A DNA stretch of 64,000 bases from Actinoallomurus sp963799975 (GTDB lineage Bacteria > Actinomycetota > Actinomycetes > Streptosporangiales > Streptosporangiaceae). The stretch's first letter is position 1; the number at the start of each line of letters is the position of its first letter. Of the stretch, positions 1 to 7,838 are shown piece by piece. Where the stretch lies: positions 372,001 to 436,000 of the forward strand of contig CAWCZF010000002.1 in the NCBI GenBank assembly GCA_963799975.1. Direction: 5' to 3'. The notes under the pieces are model-generated. The model was not told the origin of the DNA. It did no database searches and worked only from the letters and a program-made list of their open reading frames with translations. A program made the position numbers and the translations under genes.

Positions 1-41
1 GCCTTCGCACCAGCCAGGGCACCCCAGATATACCTACAACT

Positions 42-70
42 GTTCAACCGCGTGAATGCCGCCGTTGAAC
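42..70. promoter_or_regulatory. 29-bp inverted-repeat operator, copy 1
   Basis: The half-site GTTCAAC at 42-48 is mirrored by GTTGAAC at 64-70, with partly symmetric GCG/CGC inner bases. The same 29-bp layout recurs at 1153-1181 and 10811-10839, both between divergent genes of the same biosynthetic locus. This copy sits at the left edge, downstream of the minus-strand hydrolase. It therefore probably serves a gene lying left of the window, or a divergent pair cut by the edge. I see no convincing coding region in bases 1-152. Binding by a dimeric regulator is inferred from the symmetry and the recurrence. Confidence 0.6.
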
Positions 71-152
71 TCGGGCCTGGTAAAAGGCGGGCGGCATCAC
101 TCCTTTACCTCTGCAATGAGGCTAGGCGACGAAACCGCCTTATGGCTATTAG

Positions 153-929
153 TCAGCGATTGACGAACTCGACCACGGCCGGGCAGAGCTCCTCGGCCGG
201 CACCTTGTGCCACACGCCGGGCAGCGTCACCTGCTGTCCGTTCGGCATCGCGTCCGCCGTCGCGCACGCCGCCTCATGCAGCCAGTCGCTGGTCTTGTCG
301 CTGTTGATGACCAGCGTCGGCACCTCGACCTTGGCCAGCCGGTCGGCGGGGAGGCTGCCGTCGCCGCACAGGAGCGTGTCGTAGACGAGCGTGTGCGCCG
401 CCGCCTCGTTCGAGGACCACATCGGGCTGGCGCGCCACTCGGCGATCTCCTCCGGCGAGAAGCCCACGACCTCCTCCAGGAAGTACTCCGACGCCTCGCC
501 GCGCTTGTCCTCCGCCAGCAGCGCGCGCAGCCGGTCCGCGAAGTCGTCCGGCGGCCGCCGGGCGCCCGCGAGACGGAAGGGCGGCTCCAGCAGCACCAGC
601 CGGCTGATCGGCGCCCCGGCCATCGCCGCCTCCAGCGCCAGGAGCGCCCCGGTCGATCCGCCGAAGACCGCGGCCTCGCCGCCCGCCTCGGCGATCACCG
701 CCTTGATGTCCTCGACCTCCCGCTCGATCGCGTAGGTGGGCGCGTCGCCGCTCTGGCCGCGCCCCCGCCGGTCGTACGCGTAGGTGGTGAGGTAGGGCGT
801 CAGTCCGGGGACGATCGGCGTGAAGATGGTGTGGTCACGGAATCCGCCGCCGAGAAGCACGATCGGGGGGCCGTCGCCGAGCTTTTCGTAAGCGATCGGC
901 GTGCCGTCTCGCGAAACAACCTTGTGCAT
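153..929 (-). CDS. alpha/beta hydrolase
   Basis: The protein is 258 residues, typical for a small alpha/beta-fold hydrolase. An oxyanion loop (IVLLGGGFRD) is followed by the DRRGRGQS strand-turn and a nucleophile elbow reading GGSTG rather than the usual GHSxG. A late acidic residue and the histidine in GVWHKVP complete a plausible triad. I chose the ATG at 929 because GAGGAGA lies just upstream; an in-frame upstream extension lacks such a site. It faces the FAD monooxygenase at 1316 across a 386-bp gap carrying the 29-bp operator, so it probably belongs to the same regulated locus. The substrate cannot be read from sequence; hydrolysis of an ester or lactone intermediate is possible. Confidence 0.85.
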   Translation of the reverse strand: MHKVVSRDGTPIAYEKLGDGPPIVLLGGGFRDHTIFTPIVPGLTPYLTTYAYDRRGRGQSGDAPTYAIEREVEDIKAVIAEAGGEAAVFGGSTGALLALEAAMAGAPISRLVLLEPPFRLAGARRPPDDFADRLRALLAEDKRGEASEYFLEEVVGFSPEEIAEWRASPMWSSNEAAAHTLVYDTLLCGDGSLPADRLAKVEVPTLVINSDKTSDWLHEAACATADAMPNGQQVTLPGVWHKVPAEELCPAVVEFVNR

Positions 930-1152
930 CAGAGTCTCCTCATGCCGGGCTTCAAACCGAACATCATGTCGAATTGTCCTGCGTTCGCGACGCGGGTCAC
1001 CGCCGATGAATAGCACACCGGATCAGTGGCGCTCGACTCGGCGCGCGCGCCGAGTCGAGCGGTCACGCGGCGAGCGTATCGGCGGGCTCGCGCGAGTACG
1101 CACTGGTCAGGGCGTGATGGCCGTTATCGGCCGCGTGGGCGTAAGTGCTCAC

Positions 1153-1181
1153 GTTCAACCGCGCCGACTCCGCAGTTGAAC
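1153..1181. promoter_or_regulatory. 29-bp inverted-repeat operator, copy 2
   Basis: GTTCAACCGCG at 1153-1163 is mirrored by CGCAGTTGAAC at 1171-1181. It lies in the 386-bp divergent gap between the hydrolase (start 929) and the FAD monooxygenase (start 1316). A lone extra GTTGAAC follows at 1204-1210, close to a CATAAT hexamer (1216-1221) that could be a -10 element for the plus-strand gene. This position would let one regulator control both directions. The spacing is identical to the copies at 42 and 10811. The rest of the gap shows no gene. Confidence 0.65.
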
Positions 1182-1315
1182 CCCCCGCACAGCCATTGAG
1201 TAGGTTGAACTGGAACATAATGAACGGGTACGTTGACGCCGATGCCAGCCGATGAATACCCCTTGGCAGCATTGCCAGACGGATTCTCCACCTACTTTAC
1301 ACAGGAGCGCGGAAA

Positions 1316-2818
1316 GTGAAAGCTCGTGTAATAGTCGTCGGCGCCGGCCCGGTCGGATTGATGCTCGCGGGCGAACTCCGGCTCGGCGGCGCGGAAGTCG
1401 TCGTATACGACAGGCTGCCCGCCCCGTCCGGCGAATCCCGTGCCCTCGGCTTCACCAAGCGCGTGGCCGAGATCTTCGAGCAGCGCGGGCTGCTCGGCCG
1501 TCTCGGCGAGTTCCGCTGGGGTCAGCAGGGCCATTTCGGCGGCGTGCGCATCGACCTCGGCATGCTGGATGAGAACCACCACGGCGTGCTGGGGCTGCCC
1601 CAGTCGCGTACCGAGGACGTGCTGGCCGCCTGGCTGACCGAACAGGGCGGCACGGTTCGGCGGGGGCAAGAGGCGGTCGAGGTGCGCGAGACCGACGACG
1701 GCGTCGTCGCCGTCTTCGACGGGCCGGACGGCCGCCACGAGGACACCGCCGAATACCTCGTCGGCTGCGACGGCGGCCAGAGCACCATCCGCGCGGTGGC
1801 CGGTTTCGACACCTCCGGCTGGGCCGCCACGCGCGGGATGTACATGGCCGACATCACCGGCGTGGAGGTGCGCCAGCGGCCCGTCGGCGAGCGCATCCCG
1901 GGCGGCAACATGGTCCTGTCGGTCAGCCTGGGAGACGGCTACTACCGTGTGCTGATCCACGACATCGGGCTCCGTCCCCTCCCGGACGCTCCTCCCCCGA
2001 CGCTCGCCGAGGTCGCGGACGCGTGGGAGCGGATGACCGGCGAGTCCATCCACGGCGCGACGGCGCGCTGGACGTGCGCGTTCAGCAACGCGGCCAGCCT
2101 GGCCTCGGAGTACCGGCGCGGGCGGGTGTTCCTCGCGGGCGACGCCGCGCACGAGACTCCCCCGCTGGCCGGGTGGGGCCTGAGCGTCGGCATCCAGGAC
2201 GCGGTGAACCTCGGCTGGAAGATGGCCGCGGCGGTCACCGGCCGTGCGCCCGAGGGCCTGCTCGACACCTACCACGCCGAACGCCACCCGCTCGGACGGC
2301 AGCTGCTGCGCAACACCCATGCCGCCTCGCTGATCTACCTCTCCGGGGACGAGGTGGATCCGCTGCGCAGCGTGCTGCGGGAGCTGGTGACCTACAAGGA
2401 CGCGGCGACCTACTTCGCCGGCATGGTGAGCGGCCTGTCCGTCCGCTACGACATGGGCGCCGGCGAGCACCCGCTGCTCGGCCTGCGCATGCCGCCCGAC
2501 CGTGAGCTGGAGCTGCCCGGCGGCGGGCGTACCAGCGTCGCCGAGCTGCTCCGCACGGGACGCGGCGTGTTCGTCGCCGCCGGCGGCTCCGGAGAGACCG
2601 AGCGCCTCGCCGCCGAGTGGGCCGGCCAGGTCGACGTCGTCACCGGCCGCTGGGTCCCGGCCGAGGCGGGCGAGCGCCCGCACCCCGTACTCGACGCGGT
2701 GCTGATCCGGCCCGACGGCTACGTCGCGTGGGCCGCGCCCGGCGGCGGCGACCCGTCCGGCGCGCTGAGCCGCTGGTTCGGCTCCGCGCGCGCCGCCGTA
2801 CCGGCCGCGACCGCCTAG
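1316..2818 (+). CDS. FAD-dependent aromatic monooxygenase (polyketide hydroxylase type)
   Basis: This 500-residue protein has the layout of the group A flavoprotein hydroxylases that decorate aromatic polyketides (PgaE, RdmE and OxyS relatives). The N-terminal Rossmann motif is VVGAGPVGLMLAGELRLGG, the central DG motif is LVGCDGGQS near residue 155, and the GD motif is FLAGDAAHETPP near residue 275. A C-terminal thioredoxin-like domain ends in a short Ala-rich tail. It should use NAD(P)H and O2 to hydroxylate a phenolic ring in the cytosol. The ATG at 1316 follows ACAGGAG. At the motif positions it closely resembles the minus-strand enzyme at 5365-6870, so the two may act on successive intermediates. 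It is the first gene after operator copy 2. Confidence 0.9.
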   Translation: MKARVIVVGAGPVGLMLAGELRLGGAEVVVYDRLPAPSGESRALGFTKRVAEIFEQRGLLGRLGEFRWGQQGHFGGVRIDLGMLDENHHGVLGLPQSRTEDVLAAWLTEQGGTVRRGQEAVEVRETDDGVVAVFDGPDGRHEDTAEYLVGCDGGQSTIRAVAGFDTSGWAATRGMYMADITGVEVRQRPVGERIPGGNMVLSVSLGDGYYRVLIHDIGLRPLPDAPPPTLAEVADAWERMTGESIHGATARWTCAFSNAASLASEYRRGRVFLAGDAAHETPPLAGWGLSVGIQDAVNLGWKMAAAVTGRAPEGLLDTYHAERHPLGRQLLRNTHAASLIYLSGDEVDPLRSVLRELVTYKDAATYFAGMVSGLSVRYDMGAGEHPLLGLRMPPDRELELPGGGRTSVAELLRTGRGVFVAAGGSGETERLAAEWAGQVDVVTGRWVPAEAGERPHPVLDAVLIRPDGYVAWAAPGGGDPSGALSRWFGSARAAVPAATA

Positions 2819-2837
2819 CGAGACCCGCGGGCACACC

Positions 2838-2866
2838 GCCCGGCGCTCGACTCACGTGCGCCGGGC
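2838..2866. terminator. hairpin after FAD monooxygenase
   Basis: A perfect 9-bp stem, GCCCGGCGC at 2838-2846 paired with GCGCCGGGC at 2858-2866, begins 20 bp after the monooxygenase stop. No long T-run follows, as is common in actinomycetes. It suggests that the NmrA-like gene at 3046 has its own promoter. Confidence 0.55.
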
Positions 2867-3045
2867 GTTCGTGTGCGCACCGGCCTGTCACATTCGCGCG
2901 CCGCGGCGTGTCATAGGAGTAGGGCGTTCGCCGGCCGCCGGCCGAGATCCCCGCTTTTCTCCGCCGCCTGCGCGGAGCGATCATCGAAGTACGCGCCGGC
3001 CGGGGCAGGCTCGACCGGGCGGCCAACGGATTACGGATTAGGAGA

Positions 3046-3840
3046 ATGATGACCTCACCCATCCTGGTCACCGGCGGTACGGGCACACTCGGCAGCCACG
3101 TCGTCCCCCTCTTACGCGACGCGGGCCATGACCTGCGCGTGCTGAGCCGCAAGAGCCACGAGTCCGGGAACGGCGTCGAGTACCTGACCGGCGACCTGCT
3201 CAAGGACGAGGGCATCGAGCCCGCCGTCGACGGCGTCGAGACGATCCTGCACCTGGCGGGCGGCACCAAGGGCGACGCGAAGGCGACCGCCAACCTCATG
3301 GCCGCCGCCGCACGCGCCGGAGTGCGGCACGTCGTCTACATCTCGGTCATCGGCGCGGACCGGATGCCGATGGCCTGGTTCAAGTCCCAGCTCGACTCCG
3401 AGCAGGCGGTGACCGACTCGGGCATCCCCTGGACGATGCTGCGCGCCGCCCAGTTCCACGACCTGGTGCTGATGGTCGTGGAGAAGATGACGAAGCTGCC
3501 GGTGATCCCGATCCCGGGCGGCCTGCGGTTCCAGCCGGTCGACTCGCGCGAGGTGGCGGCGCGCCTGGTCGAGCTCACGCTCGAACAGCCCGCCGGTCTG
3601 GTGCCCGACCTCGCCGGACCCACGGTGTACGGGATCGGCGACCTGTGCCGCGGTTACCTCGACGCGCGCGGCAAGCACCGGCTGACGATGCCGCTCCGCA
3701 TGCCCGGCAAGGCCGGCAAGGCCTACCGCGCCGGCGAGAACCTGACGCTGGACGGCGCGATGGTCGGCAAGCGGACCTGGGAGGACTTCCTCGCCGAGCG
3801 GGTCGGCTCGCGAAGCGACGCCAAGTCCGGCGTGGCCTGA
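3046..3840 (+). CDS. NAD(P)-binding NmrA/SDR-type reductase
   Basis: The 264-residue protein is an atypical short-chain dehydrogenase fold. The dinucleotide motif ILVTGGTGTLGSHVV is at the N terminus. ILHLAGGTKGD follows, then HVVYISVIGADRMPMAWFK, in which the usual catalytic YxxxK is not seen. This is typical of NmrA-like and ring-modifying reductases of aromatic polyketide clusters. GGATTAGGAG precedes two adjacent ATG codons (3046, 3049), either of which could start it. A rare TTA leucine codon is at 3112-3114, a possible bldA control point. It lies between two hairpins and so is probably monocistronic. The role is inferred to be a ketone or quinone reduction or epimerisation in region 1. 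Confidence 0.8.
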   Translation: MMTSPILVTGGTGTLGSHVVPLLRDAGHDLRVLSRKSHESGNGVEYLTGDLLKDEGIEPAVDGVETILHLAGGTKGDAKATANLMAAAARAGVRHVVYISVIGADRMPMAWFKSQLDSEQAVTDSGIPWTMLRAAQFHDLVLMVVEKMTKLPVIPIPGGLRFQPVDSREVAARLVELTLEQPAGLVPDLAGPTVYGIGDLCRGYLDARGKHRLTMPLRMPGKAGKAYRAGENLTLDGAMVGKRTWEDFLAERVGSRSDAKSGVA

Positions 3841-3893
3841 GCCGACATGACCTGACCCGGCGCGGCCCACCGGCGGCCGGGCGGGACGAACGG

Positions 3894-3932
3894 AAGCCCC
3901 GCGTCGCGGCCGATCGCCGCGCGGCGGGGCTT
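3894..3932. terminator. bidirectional terminator between convergent genes
   Basis: AAGCCCCGC at 3894-3902 pairs with GCGGGGCTT at 3924-3932, with a nested GCGGC/GCCGC inner stem. It separates the plus-strand NmrA-like gene (ends 3840) from the minus-strand SDR gene (ends 3952). It is flanked by A/T bases on both sides, so it can serve both directions. Confidence 0.75.
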
Positions 3933-3951
3933 TCGCCTGTCTCGTGGCGCG

Positions 3952-4674
3952 TCACCAGGGGACGGCGCCGTCCTCGTCCTGCGACGTGCCCGTAGGGCCG
4001 TCGGGACCGAGGGTGGCCAGCCGTACGGCGATGACGGCCCCCTGCGCGGGCGTGCGGTCGCCGCGGCGGCCGTTCATGTCGGTGGCCGTGAAGCCGGGGT
4101 TGGCGGCGTTGACCTTGATCCCGGTCTCCCGCAGCTCCTTGGCGTAGGCCACCGTCAGGAAGTTCAGCGCGGCCTTCGACGACTGGTACGCGACGTCGTT
4201 GTAGTGGCGGAACGCCGACTCCGGGTCCGCGTTCAGCGTGAGCGACCCGGCGGCGCTGGACAGGTTGACGACGCGCCCGGCCGGCGACCGGCGCAGCAGG
4301 GGCAGCATCGCGTTGGTCACCGCCAGGACCCCGACGACGTTGGTCTCATAGATCTCGCGCAGCCGGTCCGCGGTCACCTCGCTGGGCGCGCCGCCGCGGG
4401 CGATCCCGGCGTTGTTCACCAGGATGTCGAGGCGGCCGTACTCCCGCTCGATCCACCGCGCCGCGGCGGCGACGGAGGCGCCGTCGGTCACGTCGAGCCG
4501 CAGCGGCACGGCGGTCAGGCCGCCTGCGGTCAGCTCGCCGGCCGCCTGCTTGCCGCGTACGTCGTCGCGCGCGCCGAGCAGCACGACGGCGCCGAGCTCG
4601 CCGAGTTGGCGCGCGATCTCATGCCCGATGCCCTTGTTGGCCCCGGTGACGAACGCGATCCTCTCCTCTGGCAT
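3952..4674 (-). CDS. SDR family NADPH-dependent oxidoreductase (carbonyl reductase-like)
   Basis: This is a classical short-chain dehydrogenase of 240 residues. The cofactor motif TGANKGIG lies near residue 10 and NNAG (in LVNNAGIARGG) near residue 90. The catalytic serine is in NLSSAAGS, and the YxxxK pair appears as YQSSK. The TGANKGIG variant and the long loop before YQSSK resemble the carbonyl-reductase branch (CBR1-like). The C terminus is short and acidic. It is the last gene of a minus-strand run that starts with the amidase at 10754. It probably reduces a keto group on the product scaffold; the exact substrate is unknown. Confidence 0.88.
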   Translation of the reverse strand: MPEERIAFVTGANKGIGHEIARQLGELGAVVLLGARDDVRGKQAAGELTAGGLTAVPLRLDVTDGASVAAAARWIEREYGRLDILVNNAGIARGGAPSEVTADRLREIYETNVVGVLAVTNAMLPLLRRSPAGRVVNLSSAAGSLTLNADPESAFRHYNDVAYQSSKAALNFLTVAYAKELRETGIKVNAANPGFTATDMNGRRGDRTPAQGAVIAVRLATLGPDGPTGTSQDEDGAVPW

Positions 4675-4777
4675 GCCACACCTCCGTACGTACGTCCGTA
4701 GCAGGGGAATGCGTCTGTGCGGGCGACCTCACGAGGGCGAGGTGAGGGCGCCCGCACAGACCGCGTGGCCGTACCCG

Positions 4778-5302
4778 CTAGGCGGAGACGGCGGCCTTGG
4801 CGGCCTCCTCGTCGGCGCGCGACGCCTCGACGAGGGTGCCGGTGGGGAGCAGGCGGCGTGCCTCCGGGCCGACGAGCTCCCAGTCGAACTGCCGGGCGAG
4901 TGTGAGCAGGTCCGCCTGCGTCGGCGGGCGGCCGAGGTCGGCCTCGAGTTGCAGCGCCGTCGGGTGGTAGTTCTCATATCCGCCGGGCGTGTGCAGCGTG
5001 AGGAAGCGCGCGTCGCTCCCGGGCGGCGTTGCCCAGGTGTGCTCGGTGTTCCGGCTGATGTACGCGACGCCGCCCTCCGTGATCTCGGTGACCTCGCCGT
5101 CGACGTACATGACCAGCGCGCCCGACACGACGAAGTAGGTCTCCTCGGAGGCGCGGTGCACGTGCAGCGGAGGACCGGCGGTGGCGGCGGCGACGTGGGC
5201 CTCGACCAGCGCGGCCGTGCCGTTCGTCGCGGCGGTCGGCAGGACGATCTCAAACCCGCGGCGGCCGGCCGGCCGCTCCTTCGGGAGAATGACTGCGGTC
5301 AT
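4778..5302 (-). CDS. cupin domain protein
   Basis: The 174-residue protein carries one cupin barrel. Motif 1 is seen in PPLHVHRASEETYFVVSG, giving the H-x-H...E metal ligands, and motif 2 includes NTEHTW further on. The remaining C-terminal half is helical without a recognised domain. The ATG at 5302 was chosen because the cupin begins soon after it and the codon follows GGAGAT. It lies 62 bp downstream of the second FAD monooxygenase on the same strand, and such cupins often accompany flavin hydroxylases in aromatic polyketide clusters. It could be a small metal-dependent oxygenase, isomerase or cyclase. The metal ligands are visible; the reaction is not. Confidence 0.8.
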   Translation of the reverse strand: MTAVILPKERPAGRRGFEIVLPTAATNGTAALVEAHVAAATAGPPLHVHRASEETYFVVSGALVMYVDGEVTEITEGGVAYISRNTEHTWATPPGSDARFLTLHTPGGYENYHPTALQLEADLGRPPTQADLLTLARQFDWELVGPEARRLLPTGTLVEASRADEEAAKAAVSA

Positions 5303-5364
5303 GGGTTGCTCCATCTCCTGATCCGGACTCGTCGATTCACAACGGTTTGACGGGGGACGTGCTC

Positions 5365-6870
5365 TCAGTCGTAGTTCGGCTTGCCGAACCAGCGGGCCAG
5401 AGCGTCCACCAGGCCCGCCGGCCCCGATCCGGCGTCGCCGACCCAGGCGACGTAGCCGTCCGGGCGTACGAGCAGCGCGCCGACGCCGTCGAACAGGCTC
5501 GCCGGGTCGTCCGGACCAGCTGGGCCGGCCGGGCGTACGCCGGCGAGGTCGACGCGGTCGGCCCACGGGGCGGCCGCGGCGCGCAGTTCGGCGTCCCCGG
5601 TCAGGTCGAGGACGACGCCGCGCGCCGGGTGCAGCAGCTCGAACGTCGACGTACGCCCGCCGTCCGCGCGGTCGAGCTCGCGCTCGGGCAGGCGGCGGCC
5701 GAGCAGCGGGTGCTCGCCCGGCCCGACGTCGTACCGGATGTCCAGGCCGGTCACCATGCCGATGAGGTGGTGGCGTACGTCCTCGAACTCCATCAGCTCG
5801 GCGAAGATCTCGCGCATCGGCCCCATCTCGTCGCCGCCGATGTAGAGCGTGCGCTGCGTGATGGTGTTGACCAGCACGCGGGCGCCGACGGGGTGCCGCT
5901 CGGAGTGGTAGGTGTCGAGCAGCTCCGGCGGTGCGTGGCCGCGGATCTCGGCGGCGAGCTTCCAGCCGAGGTTCACCGCGTCCTGCACGCCCGCGCTCAT
6001 GCCCTGGCCGCCGATGGGGAGATGGATGTGCGCCGCGTCGCCGGCCACGAACACCCGCCCGCGGCGGTACTCGCTCGCCTGCCGGCTCGCGTCGGTGAAC
6101 CGGCCGATCCACTGCGGCGTGCCGTGATGGATGTCCTCTCCGGTGAGGCGCTCCCAGGCGTCGGCGACCTCCTCGAAGGTGGGCGGCTCGTCGCCCGTGT
6201 GCGGCTTGACGGCGCGCTCGAAGTAGGTGACGCGATCGACGCCCGAGTCCTGCCGGAACGCCAGGACCAGCCCGCCCGGCACCCGCTCGCCGTTGGGCCG
6301 TGGGCGCACGTTACAGCCGACTACCTCGGCGAACGCCATGTCCAGCACCGGTTCGTACCCAGGGAAGCCGATGCCCGCCTGCTTGCGGACCATGCTCTTG
6401 CCGCCGTCGCACCCGGCGAGGTAGGCGGCGCGCAGGCGTACGGGCCCGTCCGGGCCGATCGCCTCGACCTCGACACCGTCGTCGCCGTCCGTGAACCCCA
6501 CGACCTCCCAGCGGCGGCGGATGTCGGCGCCGAGCTCGCGGGCACGTTCCTCCAGAATGGCCACGGTGAGCGTCTGCGGCACGCCCTTCGCGCCGTACGA
6601 GCCGTTCTCGATCGCGCGGTAGTCCAGTTCGGTACCGCCGAAGTGCCCGATGGGAATGGTGTCGAAGCCGCCGAACCTCGGCAGCAGCCCGCGCTGGCCG
6701 AACACCTCGATCGTGCGCGCCGTGAAACCCAGGGCGCGCGACTGGTCCACCGGCTCGGCGGCGCGTTCGAGCACGATGCACCGGGCACCGCCCAGGCGCA
6801 GCTCACAGGCCAGCATGAGCCCCACCGGACCGGCTCCGACGACTATTACGTCCGTATCAGCGTTGGCCAT
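5365..6870 (-). CDS. FAD-dependent aromatic monooxygenase (polyketide hydroxylase type)
   Basis: The 501-residue flavoprotein has the same architecture as the enzyme at 1316-2818. It shows VVGAGPVGLMLACELRLGG near the N terminus, the DG motif YLAGCDGGKSM, and the GD motif FVAGDAAHIHLPIGGQGM, followed by a thioredoxin-like C-terminal domain. The GGQGMSAGVQDAVNLGWK segment is characteristic of anthracycline and angucycline oxygenases. The ATG at 6870 gives the standard N terminus MANADTDVIVVGAG. It sits in a minus-strand gene run between the DUF3050-like gene and the cupin, consistent with ring oxidation of an aromatic polyketide. The scaffold-forming PKS is not in the window, so the substrate is inferred. 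Confidence 0.9.
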   Translation of the reverse strand: MANADTDVIVVGAGPVGLMLACELRLGGARCIVLERAAEPVDQSRALGFTARTIEVFGQRGLLPRFGGFDTIPIGHFGGTELDYRAIENGSYGAKGVPQTLTVAILEERARELGADIRRRWEVVGFTDGDDGVEVEAIGPDGPVRLRAAYLAGCDGGKSMVRKQAGIGFPGYEPVLDMAFAEVVGCNVRPRPNGERVPGGLVLAFRQDSGVDRVTYFERAVKPHTGDEPPTFEEVADAWERLTGEDIHHGTPQWIGRFTDASRQASEYRRGRVFVAGDAAHIHLPIGGQGMSAGVQDAVNLGWKLAAEIRGHAPPELLDTYHSERHPVGARVLVNTITQRTLYIGGDEMGPMREIFAELMEFEDVRHHLIGMVTGLDIRYDVGPGEHPLLGRRLPERELDRADGGRTSTFELLHPARGVVLDLTGDAELRAAAAPWADRVDLAGVRPAGPAGPDDPASLFDGVGALLVRPDGYVAWVGDAGSGPAGLVDALARWFGKPNYD

Positions 6871-6956
6871 CTTCGCCTTCTCGTTCAGGTCACGTCGATT
6901 TCCGCGGTGACGCCGGCCGCGCGGGCGAGGATGCCCGCACGGCCGGCGCCGGCGGC

Positions 6957-7751
6957 CTACCGGGCACGCTCGAGGATCGCCCCGTGGATGCCGTCCCACA
7001 GCCGTACGCGCGCCGCGAGCGCCGCGTTGATGGTCTCCTCGCACTCTTTCCACTTGCGGTCGTCGTCCCCGCACAGGTCGGCGAGCATCTGCATCGCCAT
7101 CGGCGTGTGCTCCTCGGCGTCCACCTGGATGTGGCGCCGCAGGTAGTCGACGAAGGTCGACAGCCCGCCCAGCTCGGCGTTCAACGCGGCGACCTGGTCG
7201 AACATGTCCGGGATCAGGTCCTCCCGGCCGAACGCGAACGCCGCCGCCTGGCAGTGCACCGGCGCACTCTCGATGATCTCCCAGGTCATCGCGACGAACT
7301 CGGCGGTGGCCTGGGGAGCGTCGGCCTCCTTGAGCGCGGTGACCACCGGGCGGCCGGCGCGCAGCGACTCGATGAACGCGTCGACCGGGCCGCGGTCGGC
7401 CCCGGCCTGCGTCATGCCGTCCAGGTAGAGCTCGAAGTGGCTGATGAAGCCGTCGCCGAGCTCGTCGCTCTCCTCGACCAGGACGATGTCGTTGATCAGG
7501 CGGCGGCTGCCGGTGGGCCCGGACGGCACCCAGGGCACCTCGACGCAGGTCAGGCTACGCTGGAGGGTCTTGAGCAGGGACATGAAGTCCCACACCGCGA
7601 AGGCATGGTGCTCCATGAACGTGACCACGGCTTCGAGGCTGTTCAGCTGGTGGTAGAGGGGGTGGCTGATCACCTTCTGCCGGGCCGGTTCCACGGCGTC
7701 CTTCAGCCGCTCGATTCCAGGATTGACCTCACCCCAGTCGTACCGTGACAT
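6957..7751 (-). CDS. DUF3050-like protein, probable heme-oxygenase-fold di-iron enzyme
   Basis: The 264-residue, mostly helical protein fits the DUF3050 family in its N-terminal part (HPLYHQL, then FMEHHAFAVWDFMSLLK). Candidate metal ligands are spread as in heme-oxygenase-like di-iron oxidases: Glu/His in FMEHHAFAVWDF, acidic residues in VLVEESDE, and His/Asp/Glu/His in RRHIQVDAEEHTPMAMQ. Such enzymes include N-oxygenases and desaturases that work on amino-acid-type substrates. It lies directly between the second FAD monooxygenase and the glutamine synthetase-like gene, on the same strand, so it is probably part of the hydrazine or tailoring pathway. Family assignment is from recognised motifs; the chemistry is inference. 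Confidence 0.7.
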   Translation of the reverse strand: MSRYDWGEVNPGIERLKDAVEPARQKVISHPLYHQLNSLEAVVTFMEHHAFAVWDFMSLLKTLQRSLTCVEVPWVPSGPTGSRRLINDIVLVEESDELGDGFISHFELYLDGMTQAGADRGPVDAFIESLRAGRPVVTALKEADAPQATAEFVAMTWEIIESAPVHCQAAAFAFGREDLIPDMFDQVAALNAELGGLSTFVDYLRRHIQVDAEEHTPMAMQMLADLCGDDDRKWKECEETINAALAARVRLWDGIHGAILERAR

Positions 7752-7838
7752 GGCGGTTCTCCCTTTCTTTCGGCTTAACGGAATCGAGGAGCACGCGCGT
7801 CGGCGTACGCCGGCCAGGTGACGGCGTACGCCCGACTT

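Noticed and set aside
52..384. A 110-codon plus-strand frame at the left edge.
   Set aside because: It runs antisense into the hydrolase gene, has no RBS or recognisable motif, and overlaps operator copy 1.
7179..7203. GTTCAAC...GTCGAAC inside the DUF3050-like gene.
   Set aside because: The spacing differs and it lies in coding sequence with no promoter role evident.
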